Positions 9,241 through 23,535 are shown, counted from the stretch's first letter. The stretch: DNA of 64,000 bases from Karalla daura (GCA_029224185.1 CM055191.1:16505260-16569259); one strand, 5' to 3'. Notes: a model not told the origin generated them from the letters alone. Numbers and translations: made by a program.

Positions 9241-12200
9241 TCATCCACTATGGTATTTTACAAATACATGAGGCTACATGCTATGAGGTCACTTTTTGTT
9301 TCATCCTATCAGTGGCTGCTATGGTAAATGAAACTCTCATAAGATCTTGAAGCAAACACCAAGAATCATCATGTGGGTTTCTGATGAATAAAACAACACT
9401 GCTAACATCACAGTGCAGCATGTGCTATGTTTAATCATTTATTAGGCATAATCTATTATATATCAGATTTTGCTCAAACGATACTAGAAGGCACATCATT
9501 TTGGAGGCGCAAAGTGAGTGAAGAACTAAACATTCAAAATGCTTTTAAACCTGCAACGCATCTTTTGTCTCCCCCTTCTGGCTATGAAAGTAAATACACA
9601 AACAATATCAATATCATTATCATTTCAATAACTTTTTTGCATCTGTGGCATGACTTTAGTTGAAGTAGCTTGATAAACCCTACTGGTTTTCCAAGTTCCA
9701 CATCTGCCAGTCTTTAGCTCGAAAGGTCTTTTGTCCTGTAGTGGAATTTACTATTACAGCCATTAATGTCTTTATGACTAGTTGTAGTCATAGTAGTTGT
9801 AGTAGTAATATGTTTGTAAATAATAAGCCTGCATTAATGAAGCACTTTCCACAAAGAATGGTTTGTGTTTTACCCTTCATTTACTTACAAATAAAATGTC
9901 GGTGTCTTTCCTGAGTATCCTTGTGCAAGCAGTGGCTCCTTTAAGGGAACTTTAAGGCCTCTCTCCCTCTATATTCATATATCTCAGTGTAATAAGCATC
10001 ACCACTCATTCAAAAGCAATGGCACTGGCAACTTACTCAGCCTATCAAAAGAGAGCTTTGGCTGAATTGGGGACCAACACAGTGCATGAGCAGAAAGAGC
10101 AAATGTCAAGTAGGCACTGGGTCGAGGTGGAGAGGGAGGAATAGAGAGTGAATTATTTTCCTGAAGAGCAAGTTGAAAGGATGTAGAGGGAAAAAACAAA
10201 ATTACCCCACTTTGATAGGAACAAGTGGTCAGGGAATGCATGAATGGAAGAAGCATGGGCGGTATGAATTCACACTCAGATTCGTGAACGACTGATGTTG
10301 TATTTCTTGTGTTTTATATTTCCGATGAAGTTTTTCCTTTTTTTTTTTCCTTTTAAACATCCTTCCATGTCTCCATAGCTGTCAACACTGCAACAAATGT
10401 GTCGGATTCTTTCTCCATCGTAGTCTCTCCCGTCTTGTCCTGTTCTGCAAGGCAGATAATGTTTAGTCTAATTGACCATCTATGGTGATGACAAAGATAT
10501 CAAAGCAAGCGGATTTTGATTTCACACTCTCTTTTCCTGTTGGCCCTTTCTGTTTCTTTCCCTTGGCCATATCCTCATCTTCTCTACAGGGGCATCCAGT
10601 TGAAATCTCTATGCCGGTGATGACAGCTCACTGGCGGTATATTGTGATTGTAGGATGGCCACTTCTAATCCTCAGACATGGGAAATATGAGTGGAGAATG
10701 TGAACGAGGAAGAAGTATCCCTTTTCACTGCCCAGTAAGTGACTCAATGAGTAAAGCAAATACCCATCAGTTAACTCAGTGGAGCAGTAGTGTGATTAAA
10801 TGAGATGAAAAGTTTATTTTAGGTGTGTATATTAGAGTTCCTTCACTGCTGACCTTATTACTGAACAATCAGCCACTTCACTGGTCAGTAAATGTGAAGT
10901 TCAGTTGTTTTAATGCATCAACACAATATATTATTTTAATGTATTTTTTAATGTAATTTTTATGTAACATTGTTTCGCAATGTTTTCATGTTTTCTATTT
11001 GCCTCTATTTTGCACACACATTTGACAACTGGCAGGCAAACATTACAGTAATGGATATAAACTATGGTGGTAGCATGTCAGATCACGTCAGAAAATACAA
11101 AAAAACAAAAAAAAAACAAGTGCAAGTGACAGGATCATAGGATTTCAGAGATCCACTTAATGAATACAACTAGTCCTTTTTTACCCATGCATAAAACAGT
11201 GAAAAGTAATATTGTGTTTCTCTTAGGTTAGGAGGTGAAACTATAGCGACATGGTGTCATTCTTTTTTTTCTTTTTCTTTTTTTTTGCTGCAGTACTTGT
11301 TATGAGCAAGTGGAGGAGCTCTAGTGTTGTTTTTTTGCCCACTTGGGAAGACCACAAGACAAACATTGTGTATGTCTGCCTGCGTGCATCGTTAGATTTA
11401 CATGAAGGTGTTTAGAAACCTTCTTGCTGTATTTGCAGATGTGTTACTGCTGAATGCACAGTACATGTGCATATTAATCTACAAATATTATCATGATTTC
11501 ATACTAATCATTAATACTACATAATACTAAGTAATACTACCTAAACTAAATTTATCACAAGCATACCTCGTACATTTAGGACAAGAAAATATCATCCATA
11601 GGAAATCATATTTCACAGTGTGTGAGAACTGTCTCTGGGAGCTAATTGTTGTTTTTACTTTAAAGACTTGCATAGACAACTGAATTAAAACACACATACA
11701 CAACCCTATAAACAGACAAACACACACACGCAATGATTGAATTACAATATGAAATGAAGTAAATGTGAAAAGCCTAACAGGCAAAGCAGCACGCCTGCAA
11801 ACTTGTAATAATTGTGCAAGACTGATGCATTTTCAAGTTTCAAATCAAATTTTTAAGTCAAAGAAATTTTATCAGTTAACTTGTTAAATGTCTGCTGTGC
11901 ATTAGTAATGCATTACAATATTAGTAATGAGAAAAACTCCACCATGTTACAGGCACACAGCCTGTGCTAATAGGCCACACAATCTCAGACTTTTCAAATC
12001 CTGCTTTCTCTAAATCTCAAATGTGACTCCTGATGTGAGGAGAACTCATTAGACTAACTTCAAAATTAAAAATGAAAGCCGCATGATTCTCCTACTGAAT
12101 GCAATGCCTTGTAATGTGTAGATAAGCTATAATGCATGTCCATTGCGAAATTACAAAATATTAGAGTTGAACTTCAAAATAGATGCTAATTTGACGAAGA

Positions 12201-12925
12201 CAAAGTGCTGGAGAAAGTTAAAATGCAAAGGTCACAGTGGGTCTGACACTGCTGACATGAGGTCACATGTAATTATGAAAGATAAGAATATGATTATTGC
12301 AAAACTTTTCACAGAGAAAAACTCTTAAGTGAAGATTTTCAGCAATTTGAAGAGGAAATGTAATTTTTCAGTGTGGCACAGACAGTGACATTCAACAGCC
12401 GACAGATTGTCAAGCAGAAACATCCTTTCTTTACATCTAAAACCCAGCTGTCTTGCATCCCTTACATGGTGTTAAAACTGTCCCAGCACAATGGTTGACA
12501 TTGGTTTTGCAGTGAAGAAAACAATGGCCCTACACGCTCCTATCAAACTCTTACTTAAATCCCCTCTTTTACCCCGCTTTCATTCTGTGTCATTCTGCCT
12601 TGTATCTGGCCAGGACTTACAAGTCTCCGGCTGTGACATAAGGGATTCCTTGTTGTCCACTCCTAACAGATTACACAAGGACGCAAGACAAAAGAACAGA
12701 AACACAGCCTGTGCATTTATTTGCCTTGGTAAGGGGAGAGGGAGGAAAGGAACAGAGTCAAGAGGGTGAGGAGAGAGGGGTGAAAGGGGGGAAGTAGAGG
12801 GAGAAAAAGAGGGTGGAGGACAAAAAGTGAAACAAATAGCTATTTATAGATATGGATATTTATGGAGTCAAGATTGGAGAGAGGAAAAAAATAAAGGAGG
12901 AAACGAGGGGAGAAAAGGGGAAGCA
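9241..12925. other. Intergenic, no gene seen
   Basis: Mostly AT-rich unique sequence with A/T homopolymer runs (for example 11098-11119 and 11262-11287). No coding exon, RNA gene or recognisable mobile element could be supported. Confidence 0.5.
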
Positions 12926-12929
12926 TTTC

Positions 12930-13200
12930 TTTTTACTCTCCGCGGTTATCGCTAGCCCAGGCCGGCATCTTTATTCTACCAGGAGAAAATGCTAATCATC
13001 AATCTCAGGCTGCATGCTACGTCTCTGTTTAATAGCTGATAGGGAGTCTCCACAGGCTGCTTTGCTGCTTTGTTTAAAATGACATATAATGGGACCAGGC
13101 CTTATCAGTGTCTCAATGCATTCTCCCTCTTCCCGTCTCTCTCTCTCCCTATGGGATTGTGGTCTAGTGTAACGGCATAAGGAAAAGCAAGCCACGATTG
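12930..13200. promoter_or_regulatory. Candidate conserved non-coding element
   Basis: Repeat-free sequence of balanced composition after a long purine-rich stretch. It carries clustered homeodomain- and GATA-like motifs (GGTTATCGCTAG, GCTAATCATCAATC, TTTAATAGCTGATAG, CCTTATCAGTG). Conservation is inferred from texture only. Confidence 0.3.
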
Positions 13201-13954
13201 ATTTGGAGCCAGGGATAACTTAATCCATCAATTTAACATGAAATGAATATGCAGAAGTGGTGTTGGGGAGGAGGAAAACCAGCTAACAATGGTAAAAGAG
13301 GAGAATGAGTGAATGAAACGGACAGAGAAAAAGAGGTAGAAGGGCATAACAGATGGGCATAGGTTTGATAATATTAGTTACTGCCGCTAAAAAAAACATT
13401 TGTATTTTCAAATCAAAGCCATCACTAGTTGTTTTGGTCTTCACCATATTTCAAAATGACAAAGAGGGAGGCAAATCATAATCACAGCACATTGTCACAG
13501 ACACAAATAAATCTACTGATGAGAATCCATCACTGGTGTAACATTACTGAAGATGAGTGTACAAACCTAAAAGGCAAACACTCACAATGCTTGTAAGTGT
13601 ATGTATGTAGTACTGCCTCAGTAGCTGGTCCATGGTCTGCTGGGAGATAAGTTGTTGAAAGACTGTTGCACTGGATGAGTATTGCAAGGAAAGATGATGT
13701 GTTGAACAAACCACTTGAATTTAACATAGCAAAATGCTTCAAGCATCATGCAAAACTAGCTATATGGGAATATTATCATGTCTGTCTTTTTCTTGTCTGT
13801 GGTTTCACACTCTTGCACCCATCTACAGGTCGTGATTGGCTAAAAAACAATAAAGCACAGGGGAAAAGGAGACTGCAGGCAAGATATCATTAATATGAAC
13901 AATACAGATTAGGTAGAAACAATTTATCCCATGTGTCGTTTCATGAGTGACACA

Positions 13955-14130
13955 ACTAAGAAGGTCCCAGGTTTGTCAGACCATTCGTTTCCTTTCTGAC
14001 CATTGGGTACATGGTTTCCTCTCATAGTCCAAAAACATACATGTTTAGGTGTCCCTTCAGTCGATGGACTGGTGATCTGCCCTGGGTGTATCCTCTGCAT
14101 CTACCATATGTATGCTGAGAGAAAGATAAC
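13955..14130 (+). repeat. Teleost short interspersed repeat, partial
   Basis: It contains AAGGTCCCAGGTTTG, GGTTTCCTCTCATAGTCC, AAACATACATGTTTAGGTG and a GGACTGGTGATCTGCCCTGG block. These are the ordered landmarks of the family also found at 23355 and 36355. Confidence 0.75.
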
Positions 14131-15980
14131 ATATGGACAGGTGGACAGTATTTATGGAAGGATTCATTCCTTCATGTTTTTATGGTAAAACATCAGAAAC
14201 CGTTTCAACCAGAACCTAATGAGAGGGTTTGAACACCATGTCATTCACCTGTTGTAGTCTTTTTTCAAGCAACACGTGTTTTTTGGTGGTTATCATAGTC
14301 AGAGATAAATACTACAGGCTGGCTCTGTGCAGCAGTTTTTTTTGACAAGCTTTAAGAAGCTCCTGCTCCTGATGATTTAGGTTTAGAATAAATGTCTGTG
14401 GTATACGCCTTTTTGAATGTACAATCCGATCATCTATTTTACCCGCTTGACACTTATAGTCTTCCAGGTGGGCCTTGCAACTGCATCTGTTTGTTTCCAG
14501 TGGCCAGAGAGCAATCACATTCTACATAAAAACTGGTTGATCTTCCTTCAGAACACTGTATACTTTATCACGTTCTGAAGCTATAAGTTTACTTACATGA
14601 TTCAATTTTGTTTTGCAATTTAAATTGATTATGAGCCTTATCGTCATAGACCAAACCAAGATTTCTTTTTAATTGCTTTTAAATTACTTCTGTTTCCTGA
14701 TACAGATTTTAATATTTTCTCTTCAAAGTAAATTTGAACAATTGTTATTTGTAAGCTTATATTTTTTTCACTGTGCCCAAAGAAAGTTTGCAAAGTGCAG
14801 CTTTATCCTGGCTCAGTAATGACTTAACATTAAAATCAAATAATCTAGCTAGATATTTCCATTTCCTCACCGTCATGCACTTACAGGTTGCTACTGTTTA
14901 TGGTGGTTTCGGGTCAGCTGCTTGTCTGTCACATGATCAGGAAGGAAGAAAAACATTAACATTGAACATGGGCTGGAGCAGATGAAAGCTCCTGGCCTGA
15001 CTGTCAGTGCTCTGAGGTGATGAGAGATGTCATTACTTATTCATGAGTCCTAAATGCAGAGCAGAGGAGATGGGCATGGCTGACCCTGAAAGGGGGTGGG
15101 ATATGTATGTGTGTGTGTGTCTGTGTGTGTGTATATGTGTGTGTGTGTGGTGGGAGCAGCGTGATTGAATCGAACTCAGTACGCCAGCTGTGACGTTGAC
15201 TTAATCTACTGAGCCATCTAAGATAAACAAAGAGCATATATTCAATCTCTATATTTATAAAATGTGTTTTTCTGTTGCGCCCAGACAGCCTTAGTTTTTG
15301 ACAAAGATGGAAGTTGGCAGGCAAGAGGAGTCTGGATTGCATGTTGCTGCTGGGGTTCTTTAAGGATAAATTAGTGATCCTGATACATACAATGGAGTAT
15401 AAAAGGGGAAAAAACAAATACATTGGTGAAACAGTTACAAACCCTCATTAAAATTAGAATAGGTTTATCACTTGACTCATTCTTACAGTATGAGTACTAC
15501 ATCTCTGTAATGAAAACACTCAGGGAACCATTAACTATTTAACCATTCAGAGGTACCCAGAGGCCAACTGATTTTCTAGCATTTAGGCAGCTCCCGCTGC
15601 ATGTTCTCTCCACTGGAGTTGCACCCCAGAGAGCACTGAATCACTTTTACTGCGTCTACTGATGGTCTCAGGTTTATCAGTGAAGAACGTGTGATGTGAT
15701 GAAGATGGGGGTCTTTGAAATTTAAAGCAATCCTTGTCTTCAAGCAACTCTATCATCAGCCACCAATGAAATTCACAATAAAGTTCATGGGTGTGATTTT
15801 TCAGAGTTTAAGCTTTCTTTTCCCTTAAACCTATGATTAGATCTGCTGTAAGATTATGAATTAATATGTCTAATATCTGGTCTAATATTTGGCAACAAGA
15901 AGCAACACAAAACATGACCTATGAGGAAAATCAATTTACACCATAGAAGAAACATGATTAGAGTCTACACCAGCTTCCAT
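14131..15980. other. Intergenic, no gene seen
   Basis: AT-rich unique sequence with a TG microsatellite at about 15103-15149. Nothing coding is supported. Confidence 0.5.
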
Positions 15981-15984
15981 TGCT

Positions 15985-16165
15985 GGTGCCTAATGTGAAT
16001 GATGAAGTGCAGAGGTGCCTCATATGGACACAGACGTCAATGTAAGCCTGCTTGACCCGTCCAGGGTGCACTTCCTGCCTTCACCCTATGTACACTCACT
16101 TAGACACCAGCAGACCCCAGCAACACTTCTGAGGGATAAAGTGGGTTAAGAAAATGGATGGATTT
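15985..16165 (+). repeat. Teleost short interspersed repeat, 3' part
   Basis: The 3' half only: GACCCGTCCAGGGTGCACTT, CTGCCTTCACCCTATG, an AGACCCCAGCAAC block and AAAATGGATGGAT at the tail. Confidence 0.7.
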
Positions 16166-16899
16166 TTCACACATGTTGACAAAACAAAAGAGGGGATTGG
16201 ACACAAATGTTCTGATGAAAGGTAAAGTGAAAACTATTCTCATGCATAGCAGTGTGTGCAGTCACAACATGTTGAAACAGTATTGGAATGCTTTCTTTGA
16301 CATAGAAAGTTGTGGTGAGTAAACATAAGTAAACATTAATAAGACAGCTTGTTTTGCCTTCACATAAGCATATAAACAGCTGTATGCCAAATAGACTTTC
16401 CATTCTGCCCAGTGAACATGAGGAGGCACCTGTTCCTGCTTTCTTCTGACACTTTGTTTGAACTCTCCTCTGCCCCTCCCTTCTGCCCTGAGTTGAGTTA
16501 CAGTGGAATGCTTTGGACGGGATTTTCAGAGTGAACGGCATCTTTTTATGATCCATTTCCAGTCGTCCACTGACTCGCTGAATACGGCTCTTGTGTGATC
16601 AGAGACCTGTACACAGCTGAGGGTGCTACGGTTTCAAAGCAGTTGGAAATGACTTGTCATCAGTGCGGGGAGGTGAAGATAATGGATAGGTCTTGTGGGT
16701 TGTATCTGAAAGCTTGGGGACCTCATACACATTCAATACATGTGTGCCCACGTTCCATGTGTTTAATTGTGACACCTGCAGAACAAGCCGTGAAAAGTCC
16801 AGCCAGACAGCTGAACTGGTACAAATCAACTTTGTCAAGATATGCACAAAGACAAATTGACAAAATGAGATCAATATGATAACTATGAACAATTTCTCC

Positions 16900-17260
16900 G
16901 TCTGCTGCAACTGTGCCCATACACAGCCCTCGCGAGTGCACCAAGTCGTTTGCCTGGACTGATACAGCTGGCCACGGATAAAAAATGTAGACGCAGTCCC
17001 AGGCTTGTAGCTAGACAGATGATAGCAGGTAAAAAACAGCGTTGCCCCATGTTCCCGACCTGATTTACAAACTCTGCGCTCTGTTTTCTACCTCGCAGAC
17101 TCCCGAGCAAACAGGCCAAGAGGTTACACAACAGGAAATGAACTCAATATCACATAACTATTTCTATTTGATAGCAGTGGGTGTAAAATATGCACGACTC
17201 CGGACTCCGTGGGCCAACCCCGTCACAATATTATTGACTATTCATTTTTCCCTGCTTGTC
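16900..17260. promoter_or_regulatory. Candidate conserved non-coding element
   Basis: Unique, balanced-composition sequence without simple repeats. It includes GATAGCAGGTAAAAAACAGC and AGAGGTTACACAACAGG-type blocks. Open frames here on both strands have no known domain. Function is only inferred. Confidence 0.25.
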
Positions 17261-17339
17261 ATTGATGTATGTGGGCAAAGGAATAAGTAATGCATATGTA
17301 ACCTATAGCAGACTCTATACTCCTTTTTAAATATACATT

Positions 17340-17770
17340 GGCTGAGAGTTAAAGCTGCCCCGGTGATTTTTCCACCCTCCTTATCTGCATTTGCAGGTTG
17401 CGCAGATCCATCAATGTTTATGAAGCTGGGGCCGGTGTAATTCTAGCACATTTATCCAGCTGGAACACACACATGCGTGTAGACATGCACACAGAAACAT
17501 ACAGACACAAGCACACACACTTAGAGGAGACTTTTCCATTAAGCCTTGAATATCTTTGGCATGGCCAGTATATTTTTTTCCCCCTTCTCTTAATATCCAA
17601 CCCAGACAAAAATCTTGAATTATTTCCAGAAAAAAAAAAATCCAAATATTTTATAATAGATAAGGCAAAGATACGGCTCAGGGAGGCTCCTGGCTGGGCG
17701 TCACTGGGAGATAACTAGGTTTTATTAATGACCTGACAGTTGAACAGGCTAAAGTAATTAGGCTTTCCCT
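17340..17770. promoter_or_regulatory. Candidate conserved non-coding element cluster
   Basis: Two repeat-free blocks (17340-17465 and 17655-17765) flank a short CA-rich patch. They contain CCTTATCTGC, TTTATTAATGACCTGACAG and AAAGTAATTAGG, which resemble GATA, homeodomain and Meis (TGACAG) sites. Conservation was not tested. Confidence 0.3.
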
Positions 17771-19200
17771 CTTTCCTTCTTTTCTGCCCTCCTTTGCCTC
17801 TTTCCACTGCGATAGATGGGTGAGCAAATTTTGGTGATAGTTTGATAACCATAGGGACACTGGCATCCTGTGGCCAACACACCTAAAAGCAAAGCAAAAT
17901 GAATGAGTGCAGGAAAAAAGAGGGATGCCATTGATGTTATCAAAGTTCATTCGATTTGCAGGCGAGAAAGCAGGGCGCCTATCGGTTACACTCACCTGTG
18001 AATGGTTAATTGTCCAGCACATGCATATGGGCGAGTCATTAATAACATTTGACTAATGCTTTAATTCCTTCTCTCCCTCCCACTTTTTCTCCTTCTCTGA
18101 AACAGATAAAGCATTATCGCTGATGTTTTCATATTGTATGTTTGTACGAATTTGTGCCTATATAACAGTACTGCAGCAGCAAGGCAGCTTCACATTCACT
18201 TGCAACTTCTAACTTTCAGTTCAACTATCAGTTCAAATAGTCACATCAAATAGTCTCATCTTTTGTGACATGTTTTTATGAAGAGAAAAGACATGAAAGA
18301 GAAATTGTGGATTAGTTTCAAAACATGTCAAATTATTACTCACTTATTTAGATATTATATAGAACCACTATCAGTACAAGAGTTTGCATTTTTGACATTT
18401 TGTGGAAATGTGGAAAAGGAACAATACAGAAAAGTTAGACCCACAATTTGATTTACATAAACCCATTTTCAAATATTTTGAATAACATGATGGTGTAGTA
18501 CAGCATAGTGAGTGATTGACCTCTTAATTTTTATTACTTAAACCCTTAACCTTAAACCTTAAACCTTTGTTTGTATTTTCGAAGAGACAGCAGCAGGATA
18601 ATTATTAACTCTTGTTATTATGTTTTATTTCTTAAATTACAAAAATCAATAGAGTGAAAAGAAGGATGCAACTGTTTGGCAAAAGCTCGTGGAACGGTTC
18701 TACTATATTCATTGTTACTAGAGTAATAATGACACAACATTCCCCAGTAACAGGAAAAATTGATGTCATCTTTCTCAGCTGCTCTGGATGACAACCCGCT
18801 ATGACAAAATCGCTGGGTAGAGAAAATCATAAAACATGTAGTACACAATGTGATACATTGCTACAATTGCAGAATATATTCTGAGCTGGGCTAATAAAAA
18901 ATAGCATATGATAAAATCAATAGGCAAAAAATATGTCATATAATTATCTCCGCAAGACATACCACCCCTGTGGGGTAGCTATCCCCTTTTAAAGGCCCAT
19001 TTGTCTTTTGATCCATTAGTAAAAACATCTGCAGTATCTGTCTATCTCTCACACCAGCTGTACGATGGAGAGGAAGAGTCTGTGATACATTAAGACAGCC
19101 GCTTGGCCTGTTAAGTGTTTAAATGTGATGCTATCCATCCCCTGGGTGCTCAGTCAGACCATACGACTGTGTCTAAGTGTGTGTGTGCGTATGTGTGTAG
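17771..19200. other. Intergenic, no gene seen
   Basis: AT-rich unique sequence. There is a short direct repeat of CCTTAAAC units near 18540-18567. No coding signal. Confidence 0.5.
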
Positions 19201-19211
19201 AGTGAGAGGGA

Positions 19212-19273
<62 letters not shown>

Positions 19274-19290
19274 GAGAGGGAGAGGGAGAG
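19201..19290. repeat. (GA)n microsatellite
   Basis: An AG/GGGA-type purine tract with a pure AG core of about 40 bp. Confidence 0.97.
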
Positions 19291-19924
19291 GCCAAGTGTA
19301 CAACTATGTGTCTGTGGTAAAACCCACTGTTTGATCTGATAATGACCCCGATCGTGTTTCAGAATATGTACGTGTGGATTTGTGTATGGTCAGCCTCATG
19401 GGTGCGTGTGCTTGTGTGTGTGTGTGTGTCAGACAATACAATCAGGCAGACAGACAGACAGACAGCAGCAGTGAGTCACTTCAGATAGATCCAATGTCCA
19501 CTTATCACAAAGGAGAGGATAAGGAGATTATCGCTAAATCAAACGTTGTGCTGCTATCTGAACTGCTACTCCTCTGAGCCGAGTGGACAGGCTTGTCTCC
19601 ACTTCTGCTGTCTGTCGGCTCTTCCTCTCTGTGTCTGCCTTGCTACCAAATTCCCTCTACTCACAGTTAATCCCATCCACAAACCTCAGGTTTTTTAGGA
19701 TGAGCTGCAGTTTGGCTGTTTCACCCCGACTGGACTGTTTCCTGACTGATGGAGCTTTATAAATTTGCCACTTGGGAGTTTGTAGAAAGTTGACATATAT
19801 TGATATAACTCATGAGGCTTAACATCGTGAAGGAGAAATATCACAGCAAAAAAAGACACCTGGTGGTTCAATTGCAAAAAAATATATACTCCTTATGTAT
19901 TTTATATATATTTTGATCTCCTAA

Positions 19925-20085
19925 ATCAGGGACACCTGGCCTTGGGTGGGTGGGTGGTTGGGGGGGTTCTCTCCCATTCAAAATCGGGGACCCTTTTAGG
20001 GGACAGCTTTAGCCGGGGACAGGGTGGCCGAATCGGGGACTGTCCCCGGAAATCCGGGACATCTGGTCACTCGACCCTAGGTGTG
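19925..20085. repeat. DNA-transposon-like fragment with GGGGAC inverted motifs
   Basis: It contains repeated GGGGAC/GTCCCC units, including the near-palindrome GTCCCCGGAAATCCGGGAC and a GACATCTGGTCAC end. This texture is typical of short non-autonomous DNA transposon copies in vertebrates. The family is not assigned. Confidence 0.5.
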
Positions 20086-20152
20086 AATGTGAGAGGTACA
20101 CATCAACACCAACTGGAAACTTTAATGATATGGGGAAATCAACATCAAATAC

Positions 20153-20331
20153 TTAACATAACATAACACAACATAACATAACATAACATAACATAACATA
20201 ATATAACATAACATAACATAACATAACATAACATAACATAACATAACATAACATAACATAACATAACATAACATAACATAACATAACATAACACAACATA
20301 ACATAACATAACATAACATAACATAACATAA
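20153..20331. repeat. Pentanucleotide array (ATAAC)n
   Basis: About 36 units of the five-base motif ATAAC with a few single-base variants (ACACA, ATATA). Frames reading LCYVM on the other strand are artefacts. Confidence 0.98.
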
Positions 20332-23300
20332 AGCCAATGCATGAGTGATCTTATGTATTTGTAGTTTTGGACCAGTAATCTAAATTAAGATGTAATTTTG
20401 GGCACTTGTGAGCACAAAGGTAAGTGAGATATTAGCTGGTGTTGAACCTTACTGGCACACAGTAAATAAAACTGCAAGTTTTCGTGTGTGCACAGTTTAC
20501 TTTGTTGCTGTTGTAATTAAGATGCAATGTGTGCAGATGCATTTTGCTTATTTAATCCAGTCATTTTCTCTGAGTATGTGCGTGTTTATGTATAAAATCC
20601 ATGAAGCGGTAATTGCTTCAATTTGCAGTGATAGGTTTGTAACAAGACAGACTATGTTCCTCGCCCACTACAATGATGGACCCTTGATTTAAGATGTAGT
20701 ACAGCTGTTTAGCTCTAGTGTGTGTTAGACAGACAAGATGTTCTACAGCTTTTACAATGACAGATCTGTGGTTGGAGATGCACTAGTGTGTATGTGTGTT
20801 CCTGAGTGTGATGGATCAGCCTGAGGTTGACATGATGTCCAACAGGAGTGTAGTACAAGCTCCATGAAACCGTGTTGCTTCTGGTCAACATGAGCTGTGC
20901 ATTTGCTCAGCTAACTAGGTTTCCTCTTGTGGTGAGCATCCAGCACTTTGCATCCGTACTTCCACTACCATAGATTTTGAGTTCACTTTGACAAGCACAC
21001 TTTCCACACATATCTACTTGTGTATTTATATCATTAGATTGATTAAACATTTAGGGGTTTATTATGTAAGAAATGCTGTGACAATTGTGACATTTACTTT
21101 GATTTTATCATATCCTTATTAATTTGCTCCAAATATGTGGATACAGTAACCATACTTTGGCATGCAAATTGCATCCTGAAGTCCTGCAGGTATATTTGTG
21201 TTTTCCATGTGAGTTTTTGTGCGGATTTGGGGGGTAATTAGGGCAGAAAAGTTGCTGGATGAGACATGTTTTTCCCTGTGCTGACCTGCTACAGCAGCCT
21301 GCTATCACATCTCAAATCCCCACAGAAAAGCTCAGTCTCTTCCTCCTCAATTTACTTTCCCTACTAGGGCTGGGGAGTCCCTGTAGAGCCTCACTACAAT
21401 GCAACACACACACACTTAGACACACACACTCACACACACAAAGGGCCATTATAAAAATGGCAATTTATATTTCATATGTTCCTGTTTGAATCTGTTTGGG
21501 CCACACGGTTACAAATGGAGGCGACGTGGTTAAAGTATTTATGCTATGCAACCCAACAGTCTATCTATTAGTAATACGGGCAAGTGAAGGGAAACATATT
21601 CTTTGTCTTATATCCCATTTGTTGTCAGGATGGATCCACTCATTCAGCAAGAAGCCATACGGGGATAACATAGGGAGCATAGGGGGCAGACAGGGGAGTG
21701 TTTACAAGGAGAACTTTACTTGTCTCTGTGTGGAGTGATGCCAGGCTGAGGTCACAGCAGAGGGAATAGATATGGGTGGATGTAGCTGCATGTTTTTACA
21801 GTATGTTTCACCGTGATGCCTGTCCACCTGTCTGGTATCGAGACATGCTGTGTGCAGAGGCTATTAGCTAAATAGGGTGCACTGAATCATCTATTATTGA
21901 AACATGTTTGTGTGTTTTCATCATTATTTATATATGGTTTGGCATTCATGGTTGCTTTACAAATCTGGTTAATACATAAATAAAATGCAGTTGAACTAAT
22001 GTGGGTGTGGGATGAAGACTATTTGAATCAGCTAACATGGATGAAACACCTTGAACCCGTAGCACACACTGCAAGGGTCTTGATTGTGACATCTGGAAAA
22101 CTAGAAAGTATTCAAAACAAAGCAGTGGCAGCGATCCTGCTGTACCTTCACAAACATTGTTCTTAAGATCATGTTTTACAAACATTTCCTCGAGTGCCCT
22201 GTTCATTTTACCCACTTTGTTTGCAGTGGTGTCCCAGGGATCTCCAGTCCACAAAGGGTGACAGTGCTAACCCCTTCTTCACTGTGCAGACTGCAGCAGA
22301 ACGTTCTATGTACAACAAGGCAGTGAGGGCTGAACATCACTCAAGTTATACTGACATTAAGAGCTAAAGAAAAAAAAAATCCTTACTATATGAATATGTA
22401 TGAAATGAAATATATAAACGAAATATCGATGGTAATGAAAACATTCAGTCTGTTAAGCACAACAGTAAATCCCTTCCATTTGTGCACACCAATAACGTGT
22501 ATTTTACTGATAAAACAATGACCATATTACCATTTAGTGAACCTGCACGAACAGTGACTTACTAATGTATGTAATTGTTGCTCCCCTAAAGATGCCAACT
22601 CATACACTTACACTGCAGGTAGCACTGAATCTATTTGTTGAATCACTTTAGGAAACAGACAAACCAATGTAACCACGGTGGTAGTAGTCAGGCTAACATC
22701 ATGTAAACAAGGGGAACTGGATGCTGCATTAGGCCAAATGACAGTTAAATCTAAGGCATGCAGTGCTGGTAGCGATATGCCAAGTCGCAGACAGCAAAAC
22801 AAGAGAGAGGTGTTTACAATAGTGCGACAATGAGCCGATGCCAGGGAGGTAAGGTAAGAATTAATAGTTACAAAATGGAGTTGTTTGGGATGCATGTTTA
22901 CCTCTGGTTAAATGCATATTAGATGAATTGGAGGAACTTCAAAATAAAAACAAGTAAGATTTCAGAGGCAGTCTGAGGTGCACGGGGGCATACTGTAATC
23001 ACAACATGCTGGAACATAAGTTAAAAGTCTTTCAGAATTTATACAACATGGAAGCGACATTATTTTGCATGTAAGTGAAGAAGAGGATTTGCATGAGATA
23101 TGAATTACTTATGAAGGCACAACACAAGTTTTTTAGTACTGTAGGCACCAATCAAAATTAATTATTTCTATTGTTAATTTTTTAGTGTCTCAACACACTA
23201 CTGAGAAAATGCATTAGTCACTTAGCATCCATTTAATTTTTCATGACAAGCTGCTTGGGAGAGAGAAAAAAAAAACGGTCACCAAAGAGAAAACAACAAA

Positions 23301-23350
23301 ATGGAACCACAAGATGCAGCAACATACAGCTGTCACAGAGGGACAATGCT
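20332..23350. other. Intergenic, no gene seen
   Basis: Unique sequence with a small CA patch near 21399-21440. No gene, RNA gene or clear mobile element is supported. Confidence 0.5.
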
Positions 23351-23354
23351 GTTC

Positions 23355-23535
23355 TAAAGGCTCGAATCTCAGTTGGTGGTCTTCATGTGTGGAGTTTAAA
23401 TGTCGTAGCTGTGTCTGCATTGGTTTTCTCCAGGTACTCTGGTTTCCCCCTACAGCCCAAAGATTTGCATGTTTAGGCCAAGTGGAGACTCTAAAACTGC
23501 TGCTAGGTGTGAGACTGACTGGGATTAGCTAAAGT
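23355..23535 (+). repeat. Teleost short interspersed repeat, partial
   Basis: Landmarks in order: GGCTCGAATCTCAG, TGTGTGGAGTTTAAATG, GGTTTTCTCCAGGTACTCTG, CAGCCCAAAGATTTGCATG, TTTAGGCCAAGTGGAGACTC and TAGGTGTGAGACTG. The next 3' block is missing. Confidence 0.8.

Noticed and set aside
20122..20342. Long LCYVM repeat frames
   Set aside because: Pure translation of the ATAAC pentanucleotide array.
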